Below are positions 44,352 to 53,512 of a stretch of 64,000 nt of DNA, piece after piece. Every line of letters begins with the position of its first letter. The stretch's first letter is position 1. The DNA lies in NCBI GenBank assembly GCA_036490335.1, contig DASXEB010000010.1, positions 1-64,000 of the forward strand, written 5' to 3'. Source of the stretch: Palsa-1392 sp036490335. Its GTDB lineage: Bacteria; Verrucomicrobiota; Verrucomicrobiia; Chthoniobacterales; UBA10450. The position numbers and the translations under genes were made by a program. Below the pieces are notes generated by a model. That model was given only the letters and a program-made list of their open reading frames with translations. It made no database searches and had not been told where the DNA came from.

Positions 44352-44472
44352 GGCGCGAGCTTAGCTACAAAAGCGGGCGGCACAATGCGGAGCAGTGTCG
44401 CGCACATCCGGGCAGGCACTGTCTGGTGCGTTCCGTTGATCGTGAGCGAATTTCACCGATAGTAGGGAACCC

Positions 44473-47400
44473 ATGGTTAATTGGATTTTAAAGAAGATAC
44501 TCGGCTCGAAAAATCAGCGCGAGATCAAGCGATTGCAGCCGCTCGTGCGCTCGATCAATCAATTGGACGAGCAATTCAAGACGCTCTCGGACGATGATCT
44601 GCGCGCGAAAACAGCCGCGTGGAATACCGAGTTCTCCGCGATCGAGGATCCGGACGCGCTCGCGCTACGGCTCGATGAGATTTTGCCGGAAGCGTTCGCG
44701 GTCGTGAAAAATGCGGCGCGTCGCCTCACGGAACGGCAGCATCAATTCAGCGTCTGCGATCAGCCGATGACTTGGAACATGGTGCATTTCGATGTGCAAC
44801 TCATCGGCGGCGTCGTGCTGCATCGCGGCCGCATCGCGGAGATGGCGACGGGCGAAGGCAAAACCCTCGTCGCGACTTTACCGCTCTATTTAAATGCGCT
44901 CGCCGGCCGCGGCGCGCATCTCGTGACGGTGAATGATTATCTCGCCCGCCGCGACGCGGAATGGATGGGCGAGCTTTACAAATTTCTTGGCCTAACGACC
45001 GGCATCATCCAGCACGATCAGCCGCCCGATTTGCGCCGCGCGCAATACGCCTGCGACATCACTTACGGCACGAACTCCGAGTTCGGTTTCGATTATCTGC
45101 GCGACAACGGCATGGCCACGACGCGCGACCAGCAGGTGCAGCGAGGATACCATTACGCGATCGTCGATGAAGTTGATTCGATCCTGATCGACGAAGCGCG
45201 CACGCCGCTCATCATCAGCGGGCCGGCGACGGTTTCGACGCATCAATACGATCGGCTCAAACCGCTCGTCGATCAGCTCGTGAAAAAGCAGAACCTGCTT
45301 TGCAATCGTCTCGCCAGTGAAGCGAACGAAGCGTTTGAAAAAAGCGACAGCGAGCTCGGCGGCCTGCTCATGTTCAAGGTGAAACTCGGTCAGCCGCGCA
45401 ACAAACAGCTCTTGCGCATGATGGAAGATCCGGAAAAGCGCAAGTCGATCGACAAGGCCGAGCTCAGCTTTTATCAGGACACGCGCAAAGAAGAACTTTT
45501 CGCGCTCAAGGAAGAGCTCTTCTTCACCATGGACGAGAAATCGCACGAGGCCGATCTCTCCGAAAACGGCCGCGCGTTTTTAAATCCCGACGATCCCGAT
45601 TCGTTCGTGCTCCCGGATTTGATCAGCGAGTTCACCGACATCGATTTGAACCGCACGCTGAGCGACGCGGAGAAGGACAAACTCAAAACCGACAAGCAGC
45701 AAGCTTGCGACACACAGGCCGAGCAGATTCACAACATCTCGCAGCTCCTGCGCGCCTATTGCCTTTTCGAAAAAGACGTCGCCTACGTCGTCGAGGAAAA
45801 CAAAGTCGTCATCGTCGACGAATACACCGGCCGCAAAATGCCGGGCCGCCGTTGGAGCGATGGCTTGCATCAGGCCGTCGAGGCGAAAGAAGGCGTGCAG
45901 ATTGATCGCGAAACGCAAACCCTCGCCACGATCACGATTCAAAATTATTTCCGGCTCTATCACAAACTCGCCGGCATGACCGGCACCGCCGAAACCGAGG
46001 CAAACGAATTCCACGACATCTACAAACTCGATGTCGCCGTCATCCCGACGAATCGCCCGGTCGCGCGCCAGGACGCGAACGATCGCATCTACAAAACGCG
46101 CCGCGAAAAATACAACGCCGTCATCAACGAAATCAGAGAGCGGCATGCGAAATCGCAGCCGGTTTTGGTCGGCACGGTTTCGGTCGAAGCGAGCGAATTG
46201 CTTTCGCGAATGTTGAAGCGCGAAAAAATTCCGCACAACGTTCTCAACGCAAAATACCATCGGCAGGAAGCCGAAATCGTGCAGCGCGCCGGCCAGCCCG
46301 GCACTGTTACCATATCGACTAACATGGCCGGCCGCGGCACCGACATTAAGCTCGGCGAAGGCGTTCCCGCCGCGGGCGGACTTTACGTCATCGGCACCGA
46401 GCGCCACGAATCGCGCCGCATCGATCGTCAGCTCCGCGGACGCTGCGCGCGCCAGGGCGATCCGGGCGCGACGCGCTTTTACGTCAGCTTCGAAGACGAT
46501 CTCATGCGCAACTTCGGCGCGGCCGATCGCATGACGAAAATCATGGAACGTTTCGGCCTCGAAGAGGGCCAGGAACTCGAGCACCGCTGGCTCAACAAAT
46601 CCGTCGAGACCGCGCAAAAACGCGTCGAACAACGCAATTATCTCGCGCGCAAACGCACGCTCGATTTCGACGACGTGATGAATAATCAGCGCGAAGTCGT
46701 TTACACTTATCGCAACGAAGTCATCGACACCGAAGAGCCGCACAAACTCGTCCTCGAAGTCATCAACGAAGCCGTCCCCGCGAAGGCGAAGGAATTTCTC
46801 GGCGACGGCACGCCTAACGATGAGCCGAATTATTCCGGCCTGCTCCACTGGGTGAACACGACATTTCCCCTCGGCCTAACGAAAGAGCGCGCCGAATTCG
46901 AAACGCGCACGCCCGATGAAAACGCGCAGTTCCTCGTCGGAAAAATCACCGAAGCCTACGAACGCAAGTCGAGCCACGAGGAACCAACCGCGGTCAAAAG
47001 TCTGGAACGCTACGTCATTCTCAACGCCATCGATCGCCTCTGGCAGGAGCATCTCTACGCGATGGACGCGCTCCGCGAAGGCGTCTATCTGCGCGGTTAC
47101 GCGCAAAAGGATCCGCTGATCGAATACAAGACCGAAGCCTACGACATGTTCGTCGAGCTGATGGCGAGCATCAAAAACGAAGTGCTGCACAATCTTTTCC
47201 GCAGCACTTCAAACCTGCAGGCTTTCGAAACCTTCCTCAGCACGCTCCCGCAATTTCTCATGCGCGAACAAGCCCCGACCGCGCCAACTGCAAACGGCCC
47301 CATCCCCGGCCGCCGCCCCGAACATATCGGCCGCACCGCGACGAACGGCGAAGCCAACGGCGACGGCGCGGAAGTAAAACTCGAGCTCGCGCCCGTGCGC

Positions 47401-47487
47401 CGCGAAATGCCCAAAGTCGGCCGCAACGATCCATGTCCCTGCGGGAGCGGCAAAAAATACAAGAACTGCTGCGGCCGCGTTGCCTAA
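44473..47487 (+). CDS. secA: Preprotein translocase ATPase SecA
   Basis: This 1004-residue motor drives proteins through SecYEG. Walker A is MATGEGKT (residues 124-131). VDEVDSILIDEARTPLIISG near 231 is the DEAD-like motif, and GRGTDIKLGEG is in the second nucleotide domain. The C-terminal SEC-C tail NDPCPCGSGKKYKNCCG binds zinc and SecB or ribosomes. It is about 100 residues longer than E. coli SecA, mostly from a charged insertion at about 275-410, as is seen in the Planctomycetota-Verrucomicrobiota-Chlamydiota and Bacteroidota forms. The TAA stop is inside a GCCTAACGA word. Three more copies of the word encode Gly-Leu-Thr or Pro-Asn. Confidence 0.95.
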   Translation: MVNWILKKILGSKNQREIKRLQPLVRSINQLDEQFKTLSDDDLRAKTAAWNTEFSAIEDPDALALRLDEILPEAFAVVKNAARRLTERQHQFSVCDQPMTWNMVHFDVQLIGGVVLHRGRIAEMATGEGKTLVATLPLYLNALAGRGAHLVTVNDYLARRDAEWMGELYKFLGLTTGIIQHDQPPDLRRAQYACDITYGTNSEFGFDYLRDNGMATTRDQQVQRGYHYAIVDEVDSILIDEARTPLIISGPATVSTHQYDRLKPLVDQLVKKQNLLCNRLASEANEAFEKSDSELGGLLMFKVKLGQPRNKQLLRMMEDPEKRKSIDKAELSFYQDTRKEELFALKEELFFTMDEKSHEADLSENGRAFLNPDDPDSFVLPDLISEFTDIDLNRTLSDAEKDKLKTDKQQACDTQAEQIHNISQLLRAYCLFEKDVAYVVEENKVVIVDEYTGRKMPGRRWSDGLHQAVEAKEGVQIDRETQTLATITIQNYFRLYHKLAGMTGTAETEANEFHDIYKLDVAVIPTNRPVARQDANDRIYKTRREKYNAVINEIRERHAKSQPVLVGTVSVEASELLSRMLKREKIPHNVLNAKYHRQEAEIVQRAGQPGTVTISTNMAGRGTDIKLGEGVPAAGGLYVIGTERHESRRIDRQLRGRCARQGDPGATRFYVSFEDDLMRNFGAADRMTKIMERFGLEEGQELEHRWLNKSVETAQKRVEQRNYLARKRTLDFDDVMNNQREVVYTYRNEVIDTEEPHKLVLEVINEAVPAKAKEFLGDGTPNDEPNYSGLLHWVNTTFPLGLTKERAEFETRTPDENAQFLVGKITEAYERKSSHEEPTAVKSLERYVILNAIDRLWQEHLYAMDALREGVYLRGYAQKDPLIEYKTEAYDMFVELMASIKNEVLHNLFRSTSNLQAFETFLSTLPQFLMREQAPTAPTANGPIPGRRPEHIGRTATNGEANGDGAEVKLELAPVRREMPKVGRNDPCPCGSGKKYKNCCGRVA

Positions 47488-47556
47488 CGAATTCGCGTTC
47501 TTGCGAAATTAGATTGTTTCCCCGTCGCGAGAATTTCAAGATCGCGCCGACAGGAT

Positions 47557-49167
47557 ATGAGATTCCCGTTCCAAACCCGCCGCGATTTTCTGCGCCTGCT
47601 CGGCGGCGCATCGCTTGCGACGACGGTGCCTTCGTCGTTGCGGGCCGAATCACAAGACGACTTCGTCACCATCTCAATTTTTCACACGACGGATCTGCAC
47701 GGCCACATCCTGCCGACGACTGACTATCACAATCATCCCGACCTCGGCGGCTTGGCGCGTTGCGTCACGCAAATCCGAAATTGGCGCGCCGAAAATCCCA
47801 ACTCACTGCTCATTGACATCGGCGATGTTTATCAAGGCACGCAGTTCGCGCTCGCCGATCACGGGGCGGCCATGATCGACCTGTTCAATTTGCTCCGCTA
47901 CGACGCATGGCTCATTGGCAATCACGAATTCGACTGGGGCATCGCGGCGTTTCTCAATGCGGTTGGCCGCTCGAATATGCCGGTGCTCGCGGCCAACACG
48001 TTGCTCGAAGGAAAGCCGGCCGGCGATTTTGGCGACGGAAAACATCCCTTCGCAAAAATTCAGCCGCTTATCGTTAGGCAAATCGCGGGAATCAAAATCG
48101 CCGTCGTCGGCCTAACGACCCCGGGAATGCCGTTCTGGTTTCCGGCGGACTTCATGAAAGGCATGGAATTTCAAAACCCGGTCGAGTCCACACGCCGGGC
48201 CATCGCGCGGGCAAAATCGTTAGGCGCGAACGCCATTGTGCTCGCCGGCCACATGGGCTTGAAAGAGCGAACCGGCGGCGACGATTTCGCAAATCACTGC
48301 ATGGCGCTGACGGGAGAATTTCCCGAAGCCGCTGCGTTCATCGCCGGCCACACGCATCAGGACATTCCGAGCCGCCTAACGAATCACATCGTTCTCACTC
48401 AAGCCGATCATTTCGGCATTCACGTCGGGCGGCTCGATCTCACCTTCGAGCGCGATTCGAAAAAACTACTGCACGCGGAAGCGCGCACCGAGCTGATGGA
48501 CAATCGCATTGCGCTCGATCCCGTCATTCTCAGTCGCACGCAGCCCCAGCTGGATCGCGCTGCGGCGGTCCTCGCTGAACCGATCGGAGTGCTTGCGGAA
48601 AATTTGCATCCGAAATCGCCCGACGCGTCGCCGAGTGAGGTGGAACTGCTCTTCGCCGCCGCCATCAGTGAAGCGCTCGCGCACGCCGGCCTAACGATCG
48701 ACGGCGTTTTTCACGGAGTCTTTGACGACAAACATGTTTTCAAAAAAGGTCCCAAAACGATCGGCGATATCTGGCGGATACTTCCTTACGAAAATTGCCT
48801 CGTCACCGGCGATCTCTTGCCTAACGAGCTCGGGATTGTCTTGGAAGAAATGTGGCGGGCGCGAGAAACGCGCGGTCTCACCGGCTTCCAAATTTCCAGC
48901 GACGGCCAGGGGCCGGATCGGCGCCTAACCAGCCTCAGACTTGCGGAGGGTCGCGCGGTCAATCCCTCAAAGCGCTATCGAATTGCCTTCAATACTTTCG
49001 ACGCCAGCAGTGCCGGCCATCGTTTCATCGCCTTGCGCGATTTGCTCGCGCGGCCAGAAGCACGCCGGCAATTTCATCCCATCCAGACTCGCGACGCCGT
49101 CATCGATTATTTCCTGCGGCACAAAATTGTTCATCGCTTCGCGAGTGATTTTCGCGCCGTGGCGTAA
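47557..49167 (+). CDS. Tat-exported bifunctional metallophosphatase/5'-nucleotidase
   Basis: This 536-residue protein begins with a twin-arginine signal (TRRDFLRLLGGASLATTV). The metallophosphoesterase domain has FHTTDLHGHI, IDIGDVYQGTQ, GNHEFDWG and AGHTHQ, the two-metal site of the UshA/YfkN family. The C-terminal 5'-nucleotidase domain (residues about 330-530) includes GDIWRILPYENCLV. It is expected to remove phosphate from nucleotides in the periplasm. The gene carries six exact copies of the dispersed GCCTAACGA word in both orientations, the densest cluster in the window. Confidence 0.88.
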   Translation: MRFPFQTRRDFLRLLGGASLATTVPSSLRAESQDDFVTISIFHTTDLHGHILPTTDYHNHPDLGGLARCVTQIRNWRAENPNSLLIDIGDVYQGTQFALADHGAAMIDLFNLLRYDAWLIGNHEFDWGIAAFLNAVGRSNMPVLAANTLLEGKPAGDFGDGKHPFAKIQPLIVRQIAGIKIAVVGLTTPGMPFWFPADFMKGMEFQNPVESTRRAIARAKSLGANAIVLAGHMGLKERTGGDDFANHCMALTGEFPEAAAFIAGHTHQDIPSRLTNHIVLTQADHFGIHVGRLDLTFERDSKKLLHAEARTELMDNRIALDPVILSRTQPQLDRAAAVLAEPIGVLAENLHPKSPDASPSEVELLFAAAISEALAHAGLTIDGVFHGVFDDKHVFKKGPKTIGDIWRILPYENCLVTGDLLPNELGIVLEEMWRARETRGLTGFQISSDGQGPDRRLTSLRLAEGRAVNPSKRYRIAFNTFDASSAGHRFIALRDLLARPEARRQFHPIQTRDAVIDYFLRHKIVHRFASDFRAVA

Positions 49168-49197
49168 TCGAAACCTTTTGCCTAACGAACGGCTGCG

Positions 49198-49833
49198 ATG
49201 TTACCGGCGAGCTTTTTTCAAACCGATCCTCTCGACTGCGCGCGGAACTTGATCGGCGCGGAATTGGTCTGGGAAAAATGCGCCGGCATCGTCGTCGAGA
49301 CGGAGGCTTACTTGGTGCAGAACGACGAAGCGTCTCACACCTTCAGCCGACCGAGCGCGCGTGAGTTCGTTAGGCGAAATGAGGCCGGCGCGTGCTACAT
49401 TTATTTTACCTACGGCAATCACTGGATGCTCAACGTGCTCGTTAAAGGCGGGCCGCGCGACGGGCTTATTCTCATCCGCGCGCTCGAGCCGAGGCGTGGT
49501 TTGGAGTTAATGCGAAAGCGTCGCAGCCTTGAAGACGTGGCGCGGCTCTGTTCCGGCCCCGGAAAGTTGACGCAGGCGCTCGGGATCACGAAACGCTTTC
49601 ACGAAATCGATCTCGCTTCGGATCCTCGGCATCATTTTTGCGCGCGGCCTAACGAAAAGCTGGAAGTCGTGGCCGATCCACGCATCGGCATCAGCCGCGC
49701 GAAAGATTTTCTTTGGCGCTTCACTTTGCGTGGCTCCGAATTTGTCAGCGTGCCGGTGCGAAATTTCGTCGCCGCGAGCGCAGCGCAAAAATCGCTGCGC
49801 CGATCGCGTTCCCGAGCACCGTCACGCCAATGA
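49198..49833 (+). CDS. mpg: DNA-3-methyladenine glycosylase (AAG/MPG family)
   Basis: This 211-residue base-excision repair enzyme removes alkylated purines. It has GIVVETEAYL with the catalytic glutamate, the intercalating-loop region RNEAGACYIYFTYGNHWMLNVLV, and CSGPGKLTQALGI of the AAG family. The last ~30 residues, rich in Arg and Ser, run 89 bases into the end of the convergent permease gene, an unusually long overlap; the native C-terminus may be this extended form. ATG 49198 lies 30 bases after the nucleotidase stop, with a GCCTAACGA word between. Confidence 0.9.
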   Translation: MLPASFFQTDPLDCARNLIGAELVWEKCAGIVVETEAYLVQNDEASHTFSRPSAREFVRRNEAGACYIYFTYGNHWMLNVLVKGGPRDGLILIRALEPRRGLELMRKRRSLEDVARLCSGPGKLTQALGITKRFHEIDLASDPRHHFCARPNEKLEVVADPRIGISRAKDFLWRFTLRGSEFVSVPVRNFVAASAAQKSLRRSRSRAPSRQ

Positions 49834-51172
49834 TTTTCGCCGCGAAGTTGAATCGGCTGCTCACGTCGATGATTGGCAAAACGGTGAAATAAATCGCGAC
49901 CAGCGAAACGGCGAGCCCGCTCATCGCCGCAATCCGCAGCCAAGTCGGCGCGTGCCGACTAATCTCGCGCGCGCCGAAAATCGGGATGGCGAAAAAGAAA
50001 ACGTAAGCGACGCCGTAGAAAACGGTCGCGGCATTATCGACCACTTGAAACGCTTCCTGCGCGCCGTTGCCGATGAGACACGCGAGCGAAAAAACGAACG
50101 TGACAAGGCCCACGAAAACGATCGAATTCACCGGCGTCTTGTAGCGCGCGTGCAGGCGCGTGAACCACGCGGGCAAAATCGAATCCCAGCCGGCGACCAT
50201 CGGCAGCCGCGAGGTGCCGGTTAAATAAATGCTCATGAGCGCGACGGAGCGGCTCGCGAGAAGAAAAATCGCGACGGAAACAATCACGCCGACGATCGGC
50301 CACGCGCGAAAACCGATGCTCAAAGTTTGCGGCACCGGCCCGATCAAATCGATCTCGCGGCCGCCGGTGAAGGCGAGCACCGAACTCGTGCCGAGGATGA
50401 ACATGAGCGCGATGATCGGCGCGGCGATGAGAACGGAGCGCGCGATGTTGCGCGCGGGCGAGCGCGTTTCGCCCGCGAGAATTGCGACGTATTCGAAGCC
50501 GCTCATCCCGCCGACGGCCATTTTGCTGAAGATGTTGAGCGAAAACATCGAGAGCGTCGGCAGCGCGAGCGCGAGCGGGTGATAGGTTTTCAATTCGCCG
50601 CGCGCGAGTGCGAGAAACGGGAGCAAAATGAGCGCGCCGAACGTGACGAGCATAATGAGGCCGCTCGCGTTGTGAATCCATTTGCCTAACGACAAGCCGC
50701 GAATCGACAGCGTCATGAGCGCGGCGAAAAGCACACAGTTCACGAGCGAGATCACCCATTTGCTTTCCTGCATCCAGCGCGCGCTTGTGCCTAACGAGTA
50801 AGCAAGATTCGTCGTCACGACCAGGCCGCTCAGCGCCATCACGGAAATCGCGAGCAGCCAGAGATTCCAGCCAACGATGAAGCCGACGAATTCGTTGAAA
50901 CCAAATTTCGCCCATTGATACAAACCGCCTTCCAGCGGCATGAGTCGATTCAGGAAAATGACGACCGCCGCCTGCGGAACGTAAAAGAGAACGATCGCGA
51001 GCAACCAGAAAGCGACGTGCGCGTGACCGAGTTTGGCGGCGGTGCCGACCCAGCTCGTGCCGACGACAAACACGATCTGGGTGAGAACGAGGTCGCGCAG
51101 ACCGAGTTCCTTTTTCAGCGACGCGCTTTGCGTTTCGATCTTCTGCTCGCCGCTTTCGAAATCGCTCGCCAC
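49745..51172 (-). CDS. APC superfamily amino acid permease
   Basis: From GTG 51172 the protein has 475 residues and about twelve transmembrane helices. Helix 1 contains LVLTQIVFVVGTSWVGTAAKLGHAHVAFW, and later come GGLYQWAKFGFNEFVGFIVGWNLW and GGMSGFEYVAILAGETRSPARNIARSV, hallmarks of the amino acid-polyamine-organocation family. The glutamate in FEYVAILAGE is a known substrate-site feature. The frame stays open to 51310, but that part overlaps the mnmA start and has no membrane or family character. The substrate is not identifiable. Two GCCTAACGA words are present. Confidence 0.85.
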   Translation of the reverse strand: MASDFESGEQKIETQSASLKKELGLRDLVLTQIVFVVGTSWVGTAAKLGHAHVAFWLLAIVLFYVPQAAVVIFLNRLMPLEGGLYQWAKFGFNEFVGFIVGWNLWLLAISVMALSGLVVTTNLAYSLGTSARWMQESKWVISLVNCVLFAALMTLSIRGLSLGKWIHNASGLIMLVTFGALILLPFLALARGELKTYHPLALALPTLSMFSLNIFSKMAVGGMSGFEYVAILAGETRSPARNIARSVLIAAPIIALMFILGTSSVLAFTGGREIDLIGPVPQTLSIGFRAWPIVGVIVSVAIFLLASRSVALMSIYLTGTSRLPMVAGWDSILPAWFTRLHARYKTPVNSIVFVGLVTFVFSLACLIGNGAQEAFQVVDNAATVFYGVAYVFFFAIPIFGAREISRHAPTWLRIAAMSGLAVSLVAIYFTVLPIIDVSSRFNFAAKIIGVTVLGNAIGAAIFALRSRRRNFAPAR

Positions 51173-51275
51173 GAAAGCGATTGTCGTCCGGCTCGCCGCC
51201 GCCGCCACGCAGATTTTCAGCCGGAGCGAGCGGATTGACCACTCGTCGAATCGCTCCGAATTTAACGACCCAAAA

Positions 51276-52376
51276 ATGCTTGATAAAAAACAACGCGTTC
51301 TGCTCGGCATGAGCGGCGGCGTCGATTCGAGCGTCGCCGGTTTTTTGCTACGCGAACAAGGCTACGACGTTGTCGGCGTGACGATGAAAGTCTGGCCGCA
51401 GGATTGCATTTCGCGCGCGGAAGATAAGTGCTGCGGTCCGCAAGCCGTGGCCGACGCGCGCAACGTTGCGCACTCGTTAGGCATTCCGCATTACGTCGTC
51501 GATGAGGCGGAGGAATTCGAAAGCCTCGTGATCAATTATTTCTCGAGCGAATACCGCGCCGGCCGCACGCCAAATCCGTGCGTGATGTGCAATGAGAAGC
51601 TGAAGTTCGGCAAGCTTTGGGAGAAAGCCGAGTCGTTAGGCTGCGAATTTATCGCGACCGGACATTACGCGATCGTCGAGCATCACGGCGACCGCGCCGT
51701 TTTGCGCAAAGGCTCCGACCCGCGCAAAGACCAATCCTATTTTCTCTTCAGCCTGCGCCAGGAACAACTGCGCCGTGCTTTGACGCCGTTAGGCAAAATG
51801 TCGAAGCCGGAGATTCGCGCGATCGCGCGTTCGTTAGGCTTAAAGGTCGCCGACAAAATCGACAGCCAGGAAATTTGTTTCGTCCCGGGGAATGACTACA
51901 AGGCGTTCTTGCGCGCGCATCTCGGCGAAGAGGAATTTCATCCCGGTGGAATTTACGATCTCGCGGGCAACTTCGTCGCCCCGCACGACGGCATCGAGCT
52001 CTTCACTATCGGCCAGCGCAAAGGACTGCCCGGCGGTTCGCCGCAACCGCGCTACGTCATCGACATCGATGCGGAAACGAGCCGCGTCATCGTCGGCGGC
52101 GCGGAAGATTTGCTCACCGGCGAATTTGAAATCGATAACGTGAACTGGGCCGAGGAAAAGCCGCCTAACGAGTCGATGGCCGCGACGGTCAAGATTCGCT
52201 ACGCGCATCCGGGCACGGCGGCGACGATCACCGCGCTGCCGCAAAATCGCGCGCGTGTTCAGCTTCACGAAGCGCAAAAAGCGGTCACGCCGGGTCAGGC
52301 CGCGGTTCTTTACCGCGGCGACGCCGTCCTCGGCGGCGGCTGGATTTGTCGCCAACAGGCCGCAGCCTTGGCCTAA
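51276..52376 (+). CDS. mnmA: tRNA-specific 2-thiouridylase MnmA
   Basis: This 366-residue enzyme puts sulfur on the wobble uridine of tRNAs for Lys, Glu and Gln. The ATP-pyrophosphatase loop is GMSGGVDSSVAGFLL at residues 10-24. The catalytic cysteines lie in NPCVMCNEKLKFG and DSQEICFVPGNDYKAFL, as in the family. ATG 51276 was chosen over an upstream frame from 51033 because the protein fits MnmA from there. Ser-Leu-Gly is encoded three times as TCG TTA GGC, and the TAA stop is inside a GCCTAACGA word. cutA follows after three bases. Confidence 0.93.
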   Translation: MLDKKQRVLLGMSGGVDSSVAGFLLREQGYDVVGVTMKVWPQDCISRAEDKCCGPQAVADARNVAHSLGIPHYVVDEAEEFESLVINYFSSEYRAGRTPNPCVMCNEKLKFGKLWEKAESLGCEFIATGHYAIVEHHGDRAVLRKGSDPRKDQSYFLFSLRQEQLRRALTPLGKMSKPEIRAIARSLGLKVADKIDSQEICFVPGNDYKAFLRAHLGEEEFHPGGIYDLAGNFVAPHDGIELFTIGQRKGLPGGSPQPRYVIDIDAETSRVIVGGAEDLLTGEFEIDNVNWAEEKPPNESMAATVKIRYAHPGTAATITALPQNRARVQLHEAQKAVTPGQAAVLYRGDAVLGGGWICRQQAAALA

Positions 52377-52379
52377 CGA

Positions 52380-52703
52380 ATGCCTGACGAAGTCCTCCTC
52401 GTCCTGAGCACGTTTCCCGATCGCGGAAAGGCGCAGCGGATCGCGGAGGAATTGGTCGCGGGAAATTTCGCGGCCTGCGCCAATGTCGGGTCAGCGGTCG
52501 ATTCGTTTTATCGCTGGAAAGGCGAAATGGAGACGGCCAGCGAAGTCCTCGTCTATTTCAAAACGACCGCGGCGCGCTTCGCTGACTTCGAGAAAAAATT
52601 GCGCGAGTTGCACCCGTACGACGTGCCCGAAATTATCGCGCTCGCGCTCGCGGACGGCTCAGCAGATTATCTGCGCTGGGTCGCGGAAAACTGCCGCCCG
52701 TGA
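52380..52703 (+). CDS. cutA: CutA family divalent-cation tolerance protein
   Basis: This 107-residue, ferredoxin-like protein forms trimers in known members. It shows LVLSTFPDRGKAQRIAEELV, AACANVGSAVDSFYRWKGEME and the ending LHPYDVPEIIALALADGSADYLRWV, which are diagnostic for CutA1. The role in copper tolerance is debated. It starts three bases after the mnmA stop, so the two are co-transcribed. Two GCCTAACGA words nearly abut in the 35-base gap that follows. Confidence 0.92.
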   Translation: MPDEVLLVLSTFPDRGKAQRIAEELVAGNFAACANVGSAVDSFYRWKGEMETASEVLVYFKTTAARFADFEKKLRELHPYDVPEIIALALADGSADYLRWVAENCRP

Positions 52704-52738
52704 TTCGCGCCTAACGATCGCCTAACGACACGAGAGCG

Positions 52739-53425
52739 TCAGTTTGGCATGTTGATTTGAATCGATGGGTCGTACTCGAACGTCGTCACCGAATGCAATT
52801 GGCGCTTCGCCGTCATCGCCTTGAGCTGATCGTGCAACGCCTTGATGTCGACCTGACCGTTGCCGCCATGCGGGATGCGTGGTCGCGCGCCCGGCCCTTC
52901 GTAATCGCGCTCCATTTTCAGGATTCGCGAGTCATCCGCGGCCAGCCAGACTTTGGCCGGGCCGTTGTCTTCAGTCACGTCGTAAACTTTCGCGGCGATC
53001 CCGCCGACACGGTCGTCGCCGCTAAATTTCAGATGGCCATGTTGCTCGCGAAAATACTCTCCGCTCAAGCCCTGATGCTTTTCGGTTAACATACTGCCGA
53101 TACTTACGGGCAAGGTCTTCCACGATTCGTTAGGCCCTTCGCGCCGCAGGGTGCGCTTGCCATCCGAGAAGATTTCCGAAACGACCTCGCCGTTTTGCTT
53201 CGTCACGAAATGGACTTTGTCGGGACGGACACGCTCCATCGTCGTGGTCTCGATCTCTTTTCCGGAATCGCGATCGGTCACGGTCATCGTCATGCGTTGG
53301 GCAGGCGCGGCCTCGGAGGCGTCAGTCGCCTTTTTGAGGATGGCGGAATCGTCATCCGCGCGCGCGATCGCGCCGCACCACGCCCAAGCGACGAAGACAA
53401 AAAGTGACAAACAGATTTTGTTCAT
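52739..53425 (-). CDS. Exported protein of unknown function, LolA/LppX-like in style
   Basis: This 228-residue protein has a signal peptide (NKICLSLFVFVAWAWCGAIARA). The mature part is strand-rich, with alternating polar and hydrophobic residues such as RMTMTVTDRDSGKEIETTTMERVRPDKVHFV and VYDVTEDNGPAKVWLAADDSRILKME. This resembles the half-barrel of outer-membrane lipoprotein-sorting proteins, but no signature is decisive. No catalytic residues are seen. It converges on cutA and is divergent from the metallo-beta-lactamase gene. Confidence 0.6.
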   Translation of the reverse strand: MNKICLSLFVFVAWAWCGAIARADDDSAILKKATDASEAAPAQRMTMTVTDRDSGKEIETTTMERVRPDKVHFVTKQNGEVVSEIFSDGKRTLRREGPNESWKTLPVSIGSMLTEKHQGLSGEYFREQHGHLKFSGDDRVGGIAAKVYDVTEDNGPAKVWLAADDSRILKMERDYEGPGARPRIPHGGNGQVDIKALHDQLKAMTAKRQLHSVTTFEYDPSIQINMPN

Positions 53426-53512
53426 GCCGCGATTCTGCCTGCGATTCGGCCCGAAGGCGAGAATTTTGCCCGGCTCGTTTGGCGACTTCTGGCCGCGTGA
53501 TAAGATGCCGTC

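Noticed and set aside
45580..46848. A 422-codon minus-strand frame inside secA
   Set aside because: Shadow of secA caused by G+C-rich codon bias; no recognisable domain and no start signal.
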